Positions 50,307 through 59,267 of a stretch of 64,000 nucleotides of DNA are shown one piece after another. Numbering within the stretch: the stretch's first letter is position 1; each line of letters opens with the position of its first letter. The stretch is taken from NCBI GenBank assembly GCA_035380045.1, contig DAOSWM010000011.1, positions 1 to 64,000 of the forward strand, written 5' to 3'. This DNA comes from DAOSWM01 sp035380045 (GTDB lineage Bacteria > Bacteroidota > Bacteroidia > Bacteroidales > Tenuifilaceae). Below the pieces are notes generated by a model that worked only from the letters and a program-made list of their open reading frames with translations, had not been told where the DNA came from and ran no database searches. Made by a program: the position numbers and the translations under genes.

Positions 50307-52265
50307 ATGAAACCCAACTGCTTAAGCGATATTCCTGTTATTGCCTGTGAGATTGATGCCCAGGGAAGTTTCATATGGGTAAATAATTTTTTTAAGAATA
50401 CTTTTCTAACCGGAATTACGGGCGAGGTTACATCAATTTTTAATCTTGTTCCAAGCAATATTATATCGTCAAAAAGCCTTGAAACAAACAATAAATTCAG
50501 CGTAAAAACTACTGTGTATGATAGTGGTGGGCGTCCCCAATCATTTTTATTCCATTTTACTCCAAGTATTGTAAATAATTCATATACAGTTGTTGTAACC
50601 GATTTAAGTGAACTTGAGCATGAGAAAAAAATTAACTCTTTAATGCTTAGGTTAGCCAATGCTGAAATGATGAGTTCCGACCTGAATACGTTCTATAAAA
50701 CCCTACAAATTGAGCTCAACGGTGTTTTTGATACCAGCAACCTTTTCATTGTGCTGTGGGATAAACTTCAACATCAACTTAAGCTAACCTACTTCAACGA
50801 TGAGAAAGATACCTTTTCTAAGTTCCCGCAAGGTAAAACGTTAAGCTGCTACGTGATTGAAAATGGTAAATCGCTACTGGTAACTAAAAGTGAAATTATA
50901 CACATGCAAAGCATGGGGCTGATTGAGATTGTAGGAACATTGCCGGAAGTGTGGTTGGGTATTCCCCTGAAAATTAACGACGATACGTTGGGTTTATTGG
51001 CAGTACAGAGCTATAGGTCTGAACAAGCATACACTGCCGAAGATGTTCAGGTTCTCGAGTTTGTTTCTAGCCAAATAGCAATGTCCATTGAAAGAAAACA
51101 TTATGAGGATTCGCTAAAACTTGCTAGGAAACGAGCAGAGGAAGCCGATGCTCTTAAGAGTTCATTCCTCGCGAATATGAGTCATGAGATACGTACTCCC
51201 ATGAACTCAATTGTAGGGTTCTCTGAGCTCATCACACGAAAATCTATCCCTGTTGAGAAGAAGGAGCTTTACGCACAGTATATTTCGAGTAGCGGTAAAT
51301 CGCTTATCGCCTTAATCGATGATATTATCGATATTTCGAAAATAGATGCCAATCAGCTCAATATTGTAAAATCGTCAACACCCGTAAACCAAATAATGTT
51401 GGAACTTTACGAAACTTTTCTGAATCAAGCAGCCCAAATGAACAAGAGCGAAGTAAAGTTGGTAAAACATTGTGCAGTTTCCGATGATAATTTCAGCATT
51501 CTTTGCGATTCGGTGAGGTTTCGCCAAATTTTTGGTAACCTTTTAGGGAATGCGCTAAAGTTTACTGAGACTGGTTTCGTTGAGTTTGGTTACATTATTC
51601 CCAACAACGCAACCATCCTGTTTTATGTAAAGGATTCAGGGATTGGCATTGAGAAAGAAAAAATCGATTGTATTTTCGATAGGTTCCGCCAGGCAGATAA
51701 TTCTGCAACCCGAAAGTACGGGGGGACTGGGTTAGGATTGGCAATTTCGAAAAAGTTGGTTCAACTTATGGGAGGAAGAATTTGGGTTGAATCGGAGCCG
51801 AACAAAGGGGCAACTTTCTGCTTCAGCTTACCTATGATAATCCCAAGCAGCAGTGATGGTATCATAAAATCTTCGAAGAAGAAGTGGCCTTCACACAACC
51901 TTCAAGGCGTAACTATTCTTATTGCCGAGGATGACGATTCAAATTTCTACTTCCTGCAGGAAGTAATTTCTCCAACTTCTGCAACGGTAATTCGAGCGTA
52001 TAATGGGAATGATGCGGTAGAAAAGGTTCTTCAAAACCCTAACATTTCTATTGTTCTAATGGATATTCAAATGCCTGTGATGAACGGATACGAGGCTACC
52101 AAAAAAATTAAGCTTGAGAAACCCGATTTGCCTGTTATTGCTCAAACTGCATTTGCTATGGCCGAGGATAGGGCTAAAAGTATTCGTGCCGGATGTGATG
52201 AATACCTTTCTAAACCAATAAAACCTGAGCAGCTGATTGAAGTGCTGAAAAAGTTTATCCCGTAA
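50307..52265 (+). CDS. hybrid sensor histidine kinase (PAS-GAF-HisKA-HATPase-receiver)
   Basis: The 652-aa cytoplasmic protein has a PAS-like N-terminus (about residues 8-100) and a GAF domain (about 125-265). The phospho-acceptor His is in FLANMSHEIRTPMNSIVGFSE near residue 291. The ATPase domain has NLLGNALKFT, DSGIGIEKEK and GTGLGLAISKKL. The C-terminal receiver has ILIAEDDDSN, Asp in VLMDIQMPVMNG near 586 and Lys in YLSKPIKP. No membrane segment is seen, so the signal is intracellular. No separate output regulator is adjacent. The catalytic residues all appear intact. Confidence 0.92.
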   Translation: MKPNCLSDIPVIACEIDAQGSFIWVNNFFKNTFLTGITGEVTSIFNLVPSNIISSKSLETNNKFSVKTTVYDSGGRPQSFLFHFTPSIVNNSYTVVVTDLSELEHEKKINSLMLRLANAEMMSSDLNTFYKTLQIELNGVFDTSNLFIVLWDKLQHQLKLTYFNDEKDTFSKFPQGKTLSCYVIENGKSLLVTKSEIIHMQSMGLIEIVGTLPEVWLGIPLKINDDTLGLLAVQSYRSEQAYTAEDVQVLEFVSSQIAMSIERKHYEDSLKLARKRAEEADALKSSFLANMSHEIRTPMNSIVGFSELITRKSIPVEKKELYAQYISSSGKSLIALIDDIIDISKIDANQLNIVKSSTPVNQIMLELYETFLNQAAQMNKSEVKLVKHCAVSDDNFSILCDSVRFRQIFGNLLGNALKFTETGFVEFGYIIPNNATILFYVKDSGIGIEKEKIDCIFDRFRQADNSATRKYGGTGLGLAISKKLVQLMGGRIWVESEPNKGATFCFSLPMIIPSSSDGIIKSSKKKWPSHNLQGVTILIAEDDDSNFYFLQEVISPTSATVIRAYNGNDAVEKVLQNPNISIVLMDIQMPVMNGYEATKKIKLEKPDLPVIAQTAFAMAEDRAKSIRAGCDEYLSKPIKPEQLIEVLKKFIP

Positions 52266-52342
52266 AAAAGAAAAGGTTTTTTAAGCTATTTTGTTGGCTT
52301 CTTATCAAAGTGTTAAAGGTTGAATGGTTAATTGATAACATC

Positions 52343-53527
52343 ATGGATAAAAAAGCGAAGAATTCCAATATTAAACGCCGAGACTTCTTTAAACTATTGA
52401 CTGTGAGTGGTTTTGGTGTTGCTGTTTCTCCGGTACTTCACAATAAAGTTTTTGCTCAAACCTCCGAGAAACCAGCAAAACCATTGACAAATATTTCTGA
52501 TGCGTTGCAAATCCCACGCAACCAGAATTCCCTTCCTGGAAAATATCCGGCGAAAGTTATAAAAACCATTCACGAGGGTTCCCATATTGATGGAAAAATT
52601 GTTGAGAACGCTGCATTTGAAATGCTCGAAAAATCAATGCTTTCGCTTACTGGTGCAGCAAACATTGGCGAAGCCTGGCTTCAATTTGTTGGGAAAAACG
52701 AGCGTATTGGGTTAAAGGTTAACCCCATTGGGGGAACGCTGCTGTCAACCTCCCACGCAGTTGTTAAGGCGGTAATCGCACAACTTGAGTCTGCCGGAGT
52801 TCCACGCTCCAATATTACTATCTGGGATCGCCGTGAATTTCAGCTTCATGAAGCTGGATTTACCGAGGAGAATTACCCGGGAATACGAATTGTTGGAACC
52901 GAGTGCAAGGGCAAGGATGGCGAGTGGTACGGTGCCGATGGAAAGCTGCTTGGCGAATCACGAATCGACAGGGATTGGTTCTACTGGGCCGACGTGGAGG
53001 GCGAGTACGATGAGTATACCATGCCCTACATGGTGAATGGAGGGAAACATTCATACTTCTCAAAAATTCTTACTCAGGAACTCGACAAGGTAATTAATAT
53101 TCCAATACTCAAGAATGCAGGGTCTTCAATTACCCTTTGCATGAAAAACCTTGGTTACGGAGTAATCTCAAATACAGGAAGGCTTCATAACCAGCTTTGG
53201 GGCGATACATCCGCTCAGGTTTGCGCTTTCCCGCCCATTCGCGACAAGGTTGTACTCAACATTGCCGATGGCATTGTTGGTTGCTTCCAGGGCGGACCGG
53301 GAGCCAACCCGCAGTTCATAATTCCCTACAAAACCTTACTTGTTGGTACCGACCCGGTGGCTGTTGATAGAATTGGGTACGATATAGTTATTAAAAAAAG
53401 AATTGAAATGGGAGTTCAGGAGGCTGAAACCGAAAGGGGTAAGGAGTTCATGGTAATGGCTGCAGGTTACGGACTAGGTGAAGCCAATATCGATAAGATT
53501 GATTTAACAACCCTAAATATTTCTTAG
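52343..53527 (+). CDS. Tat-exported DUF362-family protein
   Basis: The 394-aa protein starts with a twin-arginine signal (KRRDFFKLLTVSGFGVAVS, cleavage likely after NKVFA) and continues as a DUF362 domain: ERIGLKVNPIGGTLLST near residue 120, ITIWDRREF near 160 and a C-terminal GADPVAVD-like GTDPVAVDRIGYD near 345. DUF362 is of unknown function and is sometimes fused to ferredoxin domains; none is present here. Tat export implies folding or cofactor loading before secretion. The ATG at 52343 is chosen because it begins a proper Tat n-region. The DUF6599-like gene follows after 1 bp. Confidence 0.85.
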   Translation: MDKKAKNSNIKRRDFFKLLTVSGFGVAVSPVLHNKVFAQTSEKPAKPLTNISDALQIPRNQNSLPGKYPAKVIKTIHEGSHIDGKIVENAAFEMLEKSMLSLTGAANIGEAWLQFVGKNERIGLKVNPIGGTLLSTSHAVVKAVIAQLESAGVPRSNITIWDRREFQLHEAGFTEENYPGIRIVGTECKGKDGEWYGADGKLLGESRIDRDWFYWADVEGEYDEYTMPYMVNGGKHSYFSKILTQELDKVINIPILKNAGSSITLCMKNLGYGVISNTGRLHNQLWGDTSAQVCAFPPIRDKVVLNIADGIVGCFQGGPGANPQFIIPYKTLLVGTDPVAVDRIGYDIVIKKRIEMGVQEAETERGKEFMVMAAGYGLGEANIDKIDLTTLNIS

Positions 53528-53528
53528 C

Positions 53529-54386
53529 ATGAAGAATTTTGCCTTTACGCTGCTTTTGCTTACTTCTTTTGCACAAATTGTTTGCTCACAGGTTGCCGAC
53601 TCACTCCGTTTGTCATCTTCCGATTTGCCGGGCATGGAGGAAACCCGTTGGGCAAAGTACGATGAAAACTCGCTGTGGGGTTACATTAATGGGGGTGCCG
53701 ACCTGTACCTCGAGTACGGTTTCAGCGAAGTTTCTGCTCAGGATTTAACCTACGAGGGTGAAAAGTTCAAGGTTGATGCCTACGTTATGAATTCACCCAA
53801 AGCCGCTCTTGGAATTTTTAGCGTTTCACGATTCAGTTGTGGAGAGGCATTAGCATTTGCCCAGTGGAGCTGCGTAAACCAGTACCAGGTTCAGGTTGCC
53901 TACGGCAATGTTTACCTTTCGGTGGTTGCATACAGCGGTAGCCAAAAAAGTGGCGAGCTGGCTGTGAAAATTATGGAAATTATTGTTAGTAAGTTAAATG
54001 CCAAAGCGTTTGCTTTACCAGAATTTTTGAACTCCGAATTAATTGCTGTCGATAAATCAAAAATTAAGCTTATAACCGGACAGCTTGCCATGCAGAATTC
54101 ATTCCCAAGCATGGAAACCGTTTTCGATACAGTTTCAGGATACAGTTTATGGGTTGTGCCATTTACCCAAAACGAACAAGCTTTCAGTATGCTGCTCTGC
54201 GAGTTTGGCAACGAGAACGATTTAAATGCTGTTATGGGAAGGTATCAGGAAACCCTTTCCGATAGCTTTAAGGTACTCACAACTTCCTGTGGATTATGGA
54301 TGTTAGCAATTCAGAGCAAGGGAGAGAAGGTTGAATCGGATGATTTCAGCAGCTTGGTACAAGAATTTTATGGCATCTACCAGTAG
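53529..54386 (+). CDS. exported DUF6599-like protein
   Basis: This 285-aa protein has a signal peptide (MKNFAFTLLLLTSFAQIVCSQ) and the family-like segment SLWGYINGGADLYLEYGFSE near residue 47, repeated in pattern near the C-terminus (two related halves). It has no catalytic motif that I recognise. It starts 1 bp after the stop of the DUF362 gene, so the two are probably translationally coupled and work in the periplasm together. Its stop touches the convergent anti-sigma-like gene at 54387. The family label is from memory. Confidence 0.65.
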   Translation: MKNFAFTLLLLTSFAQIVCSQVADSLRLSSSDLPGMEETRWAKYDENSLWGYINGGADLYLEYGFSEVSAQDLTYEGEKFKVDAYVMNSPKAALGIFSVSRFSCGEALAFAQWSCVNQYQVQVAYGNVYLSVVAYSGSQKSGELAVKIMEIIVSKLNAKAFALPEFLNSELIAVDKSKIKLITGQLAMQNSFPSMETVFDTVSGYSLWVVPFTQNEQAFSMLLCEFGNENDLNAVMGRYQETLSDSFKVLTTSCGLWMLAIQSKGEKVESDDFSSLVQEFYGIYQ

Positions 54387-55637
54387 TTAGAAGCAGTAAT
54401 TAACGCCAAATTTTACGCTTGTGGAGAATGGGTAGGTTACCTCATTTCCGTACTTCAGTGGTTGCAAACCAATTTTAAGGGTTGGCTCAATGTTCATTCT
54501 AACATTTCTCGAAATGGGTGCTGAGAAGCAAACCGACGCTATGGCTGTTGAGTTGAAGCGATTAACTCCTTCTGTTTCTCCGATAATTCTTTTTGAAATG
54601 TCTTTAATAATGAACCTGTTGCTAATGAGCAAGCCTGCAGCGTACCCAACTTTAAAGTCGAATTGCGTGTGTTTTGAGGAAACACCATAGGACAGGATTA
54701 TGGGGATTTCAAGGTAGTGAAGATGCTGGCTAAGCCTTACCTTATTTACAGCAGATGATTTAAGAATTGTGTTTGGGGTGTTTGAAATGTTATTGGAATT
54801 AATTACTGCAAAAACTTGGTTATCAAGCGAAACCCAACCATATGTGGTATTGGCAACCAGGTATTCCATTTGCTTGTACTCCTTGCTGCTTGAAAGAAGT
54901 AGTATGTTGTTAATGGTTTGGCCTACTGGAGAAACCGATATTCCAGTGAATATTGAAAACCTTCTGGATACTTTTCGTTTAGCCAATATTTCACCCGACC
55001 ACATCCATGTTCCCCGTTCATTCGAGTAGAAGTTAGCCTCAGCAACTCCAGCTGTATGATATGAGTATGATGGAGCAAGCGCAACATTAACAGACCAGTT
55101 GTGGGTTCTTGCTTCTTGTTTGGGCGTATCGGCAACTTCGTTATTTTTCAAATGCTTCTTTTTGATTAATAGTGAAGGGTTAGAATCGTAAAGGTTGTTT
55201 TTAATAACGGCAGGTTTGGGTGAAAGTGAAATAAACGGAGAAGGAGAACTCTTCTCTGAATTTATACCAATGGGTTCAGCTTTTTTATTCAGATTTATAA
55301 GCTTGGTTCTAGGGGTTAATAATTTAAGTGAAACCACTTCTGGTTCGGATGCAATATTTTGAAAAATATTGCGAGGGTCAATGTTTGATTGTGCAATTCT
55401 ATCCGAAACTTTATGTGTTGAAATTTTGTAGGTTACTAGTGTGGTAGCACCAAGTCCAATCAGTGTAAGAATGGTTGCTGCAACAAAAAAAACGCTGAGA
55501 AATCTCTTTTTCTCTACATTTTTTTGTAGCTGCAGTTTTGTATCAATGCTTTCCCATGAGTCAGCCGGAGGCTTTACTTTTAAAGCCGAAAGTCGATATA
55601 TAAACTCTTCGTATGCACCAGGTTCAAAGAAAAGCAT
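54387..55637 (-). CDS. anti-sigma-factor-like protein with outer-membrane-type C-terminal domain
   Basis: The 416-aa protein has a short cytoplasmic N-terminus (YEEFIYRLSALKVKPPADSWESIDTKL) and one membrane helix (FLSVFFVAATILTLIGLGATTLV, about residues 45-67). A Ser/Pro/Lys-rich linker follows, and then a large extracytoplasmic domain with beta-barrel-like strands ending in FGVNYCF. That layout matches anti-sigma-like proteins found beside Bacteroidota ECF sigma genes, with the N-terminus binding the sigma factor. The gene overlaps the sigma gene by 14 bp. Whether the C-terminal part forms a true porin-like barrel is uncertain. Confidence 0.7.
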   Translation of the reverse strand: MLFFEPGAYEEFIYRLSALKVKPPADSWESIDTKLQLQKNVEKKRFLSVFFVAATILTLIGLGATTLVTYKISTHKVSDRIAQSNIDPRNIFQNIASEPEVVSLKLLTPRTKLINLNKKAEPIGINSEKSSPSPFISLSPKPAVIKNNLYDSNPSLLIKKKHLKNNEVADTPKQEARTHNWSVNVALAPSYSYHTAGVAEANFYSNERGTWMWSGEILAKRKVSRRFSIFTGISVSPVGQTINNILLLSSSKEYKQMEYLVANTTYGWVSLDNQVFAVINSNNISNTPNTILKSSAVNKVRLSQHLHYLEIPIILSYGVSSKHTQFDFKVGYAAGLLISNRFIIKDISKRIIGETEGVNRFNSTAIASVCFSAPISRNVRMNIEPTLKIGLQPLKYGNEVTYPFSTSVKFGVNYCF

Positions 55638-56172
55638 ACTTGTCTATTTTACGAATGTTTATTAGTTTTTCTCTTAATATAGCTTTGGCCCGGCTGTAAT
55701 TCGATTTGCTTGTGGATTCGCTAATACCAATCATTTCTCCTATTTCGCTGTGTGAGTATCCTTCTATTGCGTATAGGTTAAAAACTAATCGGTACTGGTT
55801 TGGTAGCTCAGCAATCAACGTGAGCAACTGTTTGTAGTCAACATCAATTGTTGGCTCGCTGCCTTCAATAGCAATTGCTTCACAAATATCAACCTCTTTT
55901 TCTTCCTTTTTACTTTTTCTGTGGAACTCAAGAGCAGTGTTTACAATTATTCGCCTAATCCATCCTTCAATAGATCCTTCAAATCGAAAATTTTGAATAC
56001 TATTAAAAATCTTTACAAAACCATCCTGCAGTATATCCTTCGCAATTTCTGCGTTGGGGAAATACCGCAAGCACACACCATACATTGTTGGAGAATAGTA
56101 TTGGTAAAGGATTTGCTGAGCTTTATTATCTCCCTTCCTGCACTTTTCAATTATGCTTGCTGGTAACTCCAC
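55624..56172 (-). CDS. ECF-type RNA polymerase sigma factor
   Basis: This sigma-70-family factor shows region 2 (YQYYSPTMYGVCLRYFPNAEIAKDILQDGFVKIF near residues 22-57) and region 4 (LIAELPNQYRLVFNLYAIEGYSHSEIGEMIGISESTSKSNYSRAKAIL near residues 117-164). I chose the GTG at 56172 because the protein then begins VELPASIIEKCRKGD, like other ECF factors; a TTG at 56244 would add 24 doubtful residues. It overlaps the anti-sigma-like gene downstream. The overlap fits co-regulation of an ECF pair. A target promoter cannot be identified. Confidence 0.9.
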   Translation of the reverse strand: MELPASIIEKCRKGDNKAQQILYQYYSPTMYGVCLRYFPNAEIAKDILQDGFVKIFNSIQNFRFEGSIEGWIRRIIVNTALEFHRKSKKEEKEVDICEAIAIEGSEPTIDVDYKQLLTLIAELPNQYRLVFNLYAIEGYSHSEIGEMIGISESTSKSNYSRAKAILREKLINIRKIDKYAFL

Positions 56173-56290
56173 TTTTCTGCGAACATTTGGTTTGTTAAAC
56201 CAAATATATACAGATTTTTTAAAACACTTATAAAATGAAAGCAAAAATAGTGAAGCACAGTATTATATAGATGAAAAATATTTGTATATA

Positions 56291-56325
56291 GTTGCGTTGA
56301 TATTATTGGTAACGCAACCTTTTTT
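56291..56325 (+). terminator. hairpin plus T tract (1 of 3)
   Basis: Arms GTTGCGTT (56291-56298) and AACGCAAC (56311-56318) pair perfectly around a 12-base loop, followed by CTTTTTT. No + strand gene precedes it within 1.9 kb. Confidence 0.65.
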
Positions 56326-56356
56326 AGCTTTTTCCCATCTATGCTATTGTAGAAGT

Positions 56357-56379
56357 AATTGTCGAAAAACAATTTTTTT
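56357..56379 (+). terminator. hairpin plus T tract (2 of 3)
   Basis: Arms AATTGT (56357-56362) and ACAATT (56369-56374) with a 6-base loop are followed by five further T. The stem is weak. Confidence 0.4.
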
Positions 56380-56398
56380 CTCCAGCCTAATTAACCCT

Positions 56399-56442
56399 AA
56401 CCCGGGATGGTAGCCCTAACCATTCCGGGTTTACATTTTTTT
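56399..56442 (+). terminator. strong hairpin plus T tract (3 of 3)
   Basis: AACCCGGGATGGT (56399-56411) pairs with ACCATTCCGGGTT (56419-56431), with one G-U pair, and a T tract follows at 56436-56442. It lies 30 bp upstream of the porin ATG, so it could act as a terminator or an attenuator. Confidence 0.65.
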
Positions 56443-56471
56443 GCTATTTTTGGCCAGCAAATTTTTTACAT

Positions 56472-57605
56472 ATGAGAAACTTGAAACGAAACATTTTACT
56501 GGCAATTATTGTGTTGCTAGTAGCATTTTCTCAATCATTTGCTCAGGCTGAGAGCGATTCTCTATCAACTTTTGAGAAGAAAATTACAGCGTTGCTTTCC
56601 GATAGCAAGGTTACAGCGCAACTATTTTTAGGATACCAGCATCATGTAACATCAAACGATAATTTTAATGAGTTTGCTGTTAAAAGGGGGTACATCACGT
56701 TTCGAAAAAGTATTAACCCATTCCTAAGCGGACGCATTACTCCCGATATAACAATCGATAGGGAAGGCGATGGTGAGGGCGATGTTGAAATGCGGCTAAA
56801 ATACTGCTTCATGCAGCTTCAGCACCCTACCTTGAATGGTTTTTTTACCGAACCCGCAATTTTACTTGGACAAGTATTTACACCATTCATTGAGTTTGAA
56901 GAAAAAATAAACCTATACCGAGTTGAGGGCGCTCACTTTCTCGATAGAATCAAACAGGTTAGCTCAGCCGATTTTGGTGTTACCGTAACATCGCTTATTG
57001 GCGGTAAAATGGATGAAGGCTACCAGAAACGTATTAATAAAAACCATGCGGGCAGGTATGGTTCGCTAGCGCTGGGGGTTTACAACGGGGGAGGGTACCA
57101 TTCGCTTGAAAAGAATGCGAACAAAACCATTCAGTGGCGCTTATCGGTTCGGCCATTGCCAAACTTTTTGCCTGGTTTCCAGGCAAGTTTTACGGGAGCC
57201 CTGGGGAAGGGAAACACTTCGCAGGAACCCGATTGGAATCTTTACGCCGGATTCCTCTCCTACGAGCACGAATTCTTTGCCCTAACTGGGCAATACTTTA
57301 CCGCTACCGGTAATCATTTGGGTTTACTTATCGATGCAAACGGCAACTCGCTGACTAATAGCGGTTACAGTTTTTTCGCCGATGTTAGGCTTTTCAAGAA
57401 AAAGGTTAGCCTATTCGGGCGGTGGGATTACACAGAAACAGCCTACCTGAATCCTGCCTCTTCATCGAGGTACATTGGAGGCGTAGCCTACCATATTTTG
57501 GGTAAAACCAAAGTGGTGGCCGATTATCATTTCTTGGATAATAGCTCATCGCATCCTGAGCCCGACCTGGGAATTTTTGAGTTAATGTTCGAGTTAGCGT
57601 TTTAG
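56472..57605 (+). CDS. porin-like outer-membrane protein
   Basis: This 377-aa protein has a signal peptide (MRNLKRNILLAIIVLLVAFSQSFAQ) and repeated beta strands with alternating hydrophobic residues. It ends in a C-terminal aromatic residue (MFELAF), as outer-membrane barrels do. The layout (VKRGYITFRKSINPFLSGRITPDI, then a short porin-like body) resembles the phosphate-selective porin O/P group; the assignment is not certain. The short hairpin-rich leader at 56291-56442 precedes it. It could be a target of the neighbouring ECF sigma factor. Confidence 0.7.
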   Translation: MRNLKRNILLAIIVLLVAFSQSFAQAESDSLSTFEKKITALLSDSKVTAQLFLGYQHHVTSNDNFNEFAVKRGYITFRKSINPFLSGRITPDITIDREGDGEGDVEMRLKYCFMQLQHPTLNGFFTEPAILLGQVFTPFIEFEEKINLYRVEGAHFLDRIKQVSSADFGVTVTSLIGGKMDEGYQKRINKNHAGRYGSLALGVYNGGGYHSLEKNANKTIQWRLSVRPLPNFLPGFQASFTGALGKGNTSQEPDWNLYAGFLSYEHEFFALTGQYFTATGNHLGLLIDANGNSLTNSGYSFFADVRLFKKKVSLFGRWDYTETAYLNPASSSRYIGGVAYHILGKTKVVADYHFLDNSSSHPEPDLGIFELMFELAF

Positions 57606-57627
57606 CATCAATCCTTTAACCCAAGAA

Positions 57628-58179
57628 TTAAAACCACCTACCGATAATTACTTTAATTCCAAAGTGGTTTCCCCACTTCGTATCACCATTGTCGTACCAA
57701 AAATGGGTTGCGCCAAACTGTGCACCAAACGATATGGAGTATTTTGGACTAATTTGCAGGTTGTAACCAGGTTCAATCCACACTCCAAAGTTGTTGTGTT
57801 TTTCAATCAGGTTTCGGGTTAACCCCAAACCAGGTGCAGCATAAAAACCCTTGGAGGGAACACTAGTATTTTCCTTCTTTGAAAAATGAACTGGGAATGA
57901 TACCTGAGCGCCTACATGACTAAATTTGCTGTTCTCATTCCTTACTCCAAAATTTACGATGCTTGCTACCCTTAAATCTATCCTGTGTGTAATTGTTTTT
58001 TGGTATACAACAGGGAAAACGTTAATGTCAAGTTCCCCTTCCTCGTAGAATGGTTCAACCGTTATGCTGGGATTTAGCCCCCAGAATGTTGCTGATTTGT
58101 TTTCTTGAGCGTCAGCATTTGGTTGAAGAATCGCTAAGGAGAATACGAATAAAGAAAAGGTTAACTTAATGTTTGTCAT
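57628..58179 (-). CDS. predicted outer-membrane beta-barrel protein
   Basis: This 183-aa protein has a signal peptide (MTNIKLTFSLFVFSLAILQPNADAQ) and a series of amphipathic strands with Gly/aromatic pairs (for example GFYAAPGLGLTRNLIEKHN), ending with IIGRWF. That is the pattern of a small 8-stranded barrel. I do not recognise a family. It is 4 bp downstream of the TPR-metalloprotease gene and probably co-transcribed with it. No catalytic motif is visible. Confidence 0.6.
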   Translation of the reverse strand: MTNIKLTFSLFVFSLAILQPNADAQENKSATFWGLNPSITVEPFYEEGELDINVFPVVYQKTITHRIDLRVASIVNFGVRNENSKFSHVGAQVSFPVHFSKKENTSVPSKGFYAAPGLGLTRNLIEKHNNFGVWIEPGYNLQISPKYSISFGAQFGATHFWYDNGDTKWGNHFGIKVIIGRWF

Positions 58180-58183
58180 GATT

Positions 58184-59248
58184 TTATAAGGCTTGATTTA
58201 CCTCTTTCTCAAACTCTTCAATAACCGTTTTGAAGCTAGTCCCATAAATTGCTAGGGCGCTTTCGTAGGTTTGGTTCACGAGCAACGGCTTTAAATTTTC
58301 AATTCCGTAAGTTTTTACGAGTTTCTCCATGAACGCTCCGGCAAAAGGGTACGAGATTTCATCATTATAGTCCCTGAAGTTATACCAGAAATCCATAACC
58401 TTCAGGTTTTTATAATTTTTACTTTCCATTACTTTTTTCAGCTGATCCATTTTTTCACCGCTCTCCATGTTGAAGTAAACGGCAATGCCCTCATTAATGA
58501 GTCCGGTTTTGCTGAGGTTTTTACCAATATAGTGTGAGAGAACGTGCGTTATTTCGTGGCCAACGGTTTGCCTGCTATGTGAGTATATGCAAGCAGTTTC
58601 AGGATTTGCAAACCCTAAATTCATTTTAAATTTCTTCATGGGTTCCTTCTTATCAACCCAAACAAAAAAGTCGATTTTTTTAGGCAGCTGGCTGCCTAGC
58701 TCATTCTGTATCTTTACGAAAGCATCCTCTCTTTGTTTAGTAAAAACCTCAAGGTTTGTGTACTTATCAGCTTTCTGGATATGAAAACGAATATGCTCGG
58801 TTTCAACAATTGTCCATTTCGAGAAGTACTTGTCAAACCCATAGGCAAACATTCGCTTCTCTGCATATTTTACCGAGTTGGGAGTAGAGTTAAGCTGAAT
58901 GCATTTTTTTAATGCATCTTCTGATTCTTTGTACTTCCCGAGCATAAAGTAGCATTGCCCAAGAACTCCGTGAGCCCAGCCCGTTACTTCAGTTTTGCTG
59001 CAATCAAGCTCTATGGATTTTAGAAGGTAGGGAACGGCTTCATGATGTTTTCCTAAATCGGCAAGTACTCTTCCGTGCATGTGGATGGCGACTTTGTCTA
59101 GGGAATCCAATTTTATAAGCTCGCTCGAAAGAGTGTATGCTTTCTCAAGTTCACCTCTGCCAAAGTAATCGGTGACCTCCTTAATAGTTTGCGAGTTTGC
59201 GCTAGTGAGAATGCAAGTAAAAACAAAGAGAATAAAAATACGTTTCAT
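58184..59248 (-). CDS. TPR protein with gluzincin-type (peptidase MA-like) domain
   Basis: The 354-aa exported protein has a signal peptide (MKRIFILFVFTCILTSANSQ), TPR-like repeats (about residues 20-130) and a C-terminal domain with HEITH near residue 237, followed by NEGIAVYFN near 258 with the third zinc ligand. This matches the gluzincin fold of peptidase MA-like proteins. The protease is probably periplasmic and its target is unknown. It is 19 bp after gldB on the same strand, which suggests a link to cell-surface or secretion processes. Active-site residues look intact. Confidence 0.78.
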   Translation of the reverse strand: MKRIFILFVFTCILTSANSQTIKEVTDYFGRGELEKAYTLSSELIKLDSLDKVAIHMHGRVLADLGKHHEAVPYLLKSIELDCSKTEVTGWAHGVLGQCYFMLGKYKESEDALKKCIQLNSTPNSVKYAEKRMFAYGFDKYFSKWTIVETEHIRFHIQKADKYTNLEVFTKQREDAFVKIQNELGSQLPKKIDFFVWVDKKEPMKKFKMNLGFANPETACIYSHSRQTVGHEITHVLSHYIGKNLSKTGLINEGIAVYFNMESGEKMDQLKKVMESKNYKNLKVMDFWYNFRDYNDEISYPFAGAFMEKLVKTYGIENLKPLLVNQTYESALAIYGTSFKTVIEEFEKEVNQAL

Positions 59249-59267
59249 TTTATTCCGGGACGGGTTT

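Larger units (their letters stand above)
56173..56471. other. intergenic region between the sigma factor and the porin, with three hairpins
   Basis: This region holds three hairpin plus T-tract structures on the + strand, listed separately. A TATTTTTG at 56445-56452 resembles the -7 box of a promoter for the porin gene, but I do not find a -33 box at the right distance. I see no defensible ORF; a 73-aa minus-strand frame here overlaps the sigma gene and has no family features. Confidence 0.6.

Noticed and set aside
56151..56372. 73-aa minus-strand frame upstream of the sigma factor
   Set aside because: It overlaps the sigma factor gene, is aromatic-rich AT-driven sequence and contains the hairpin region.
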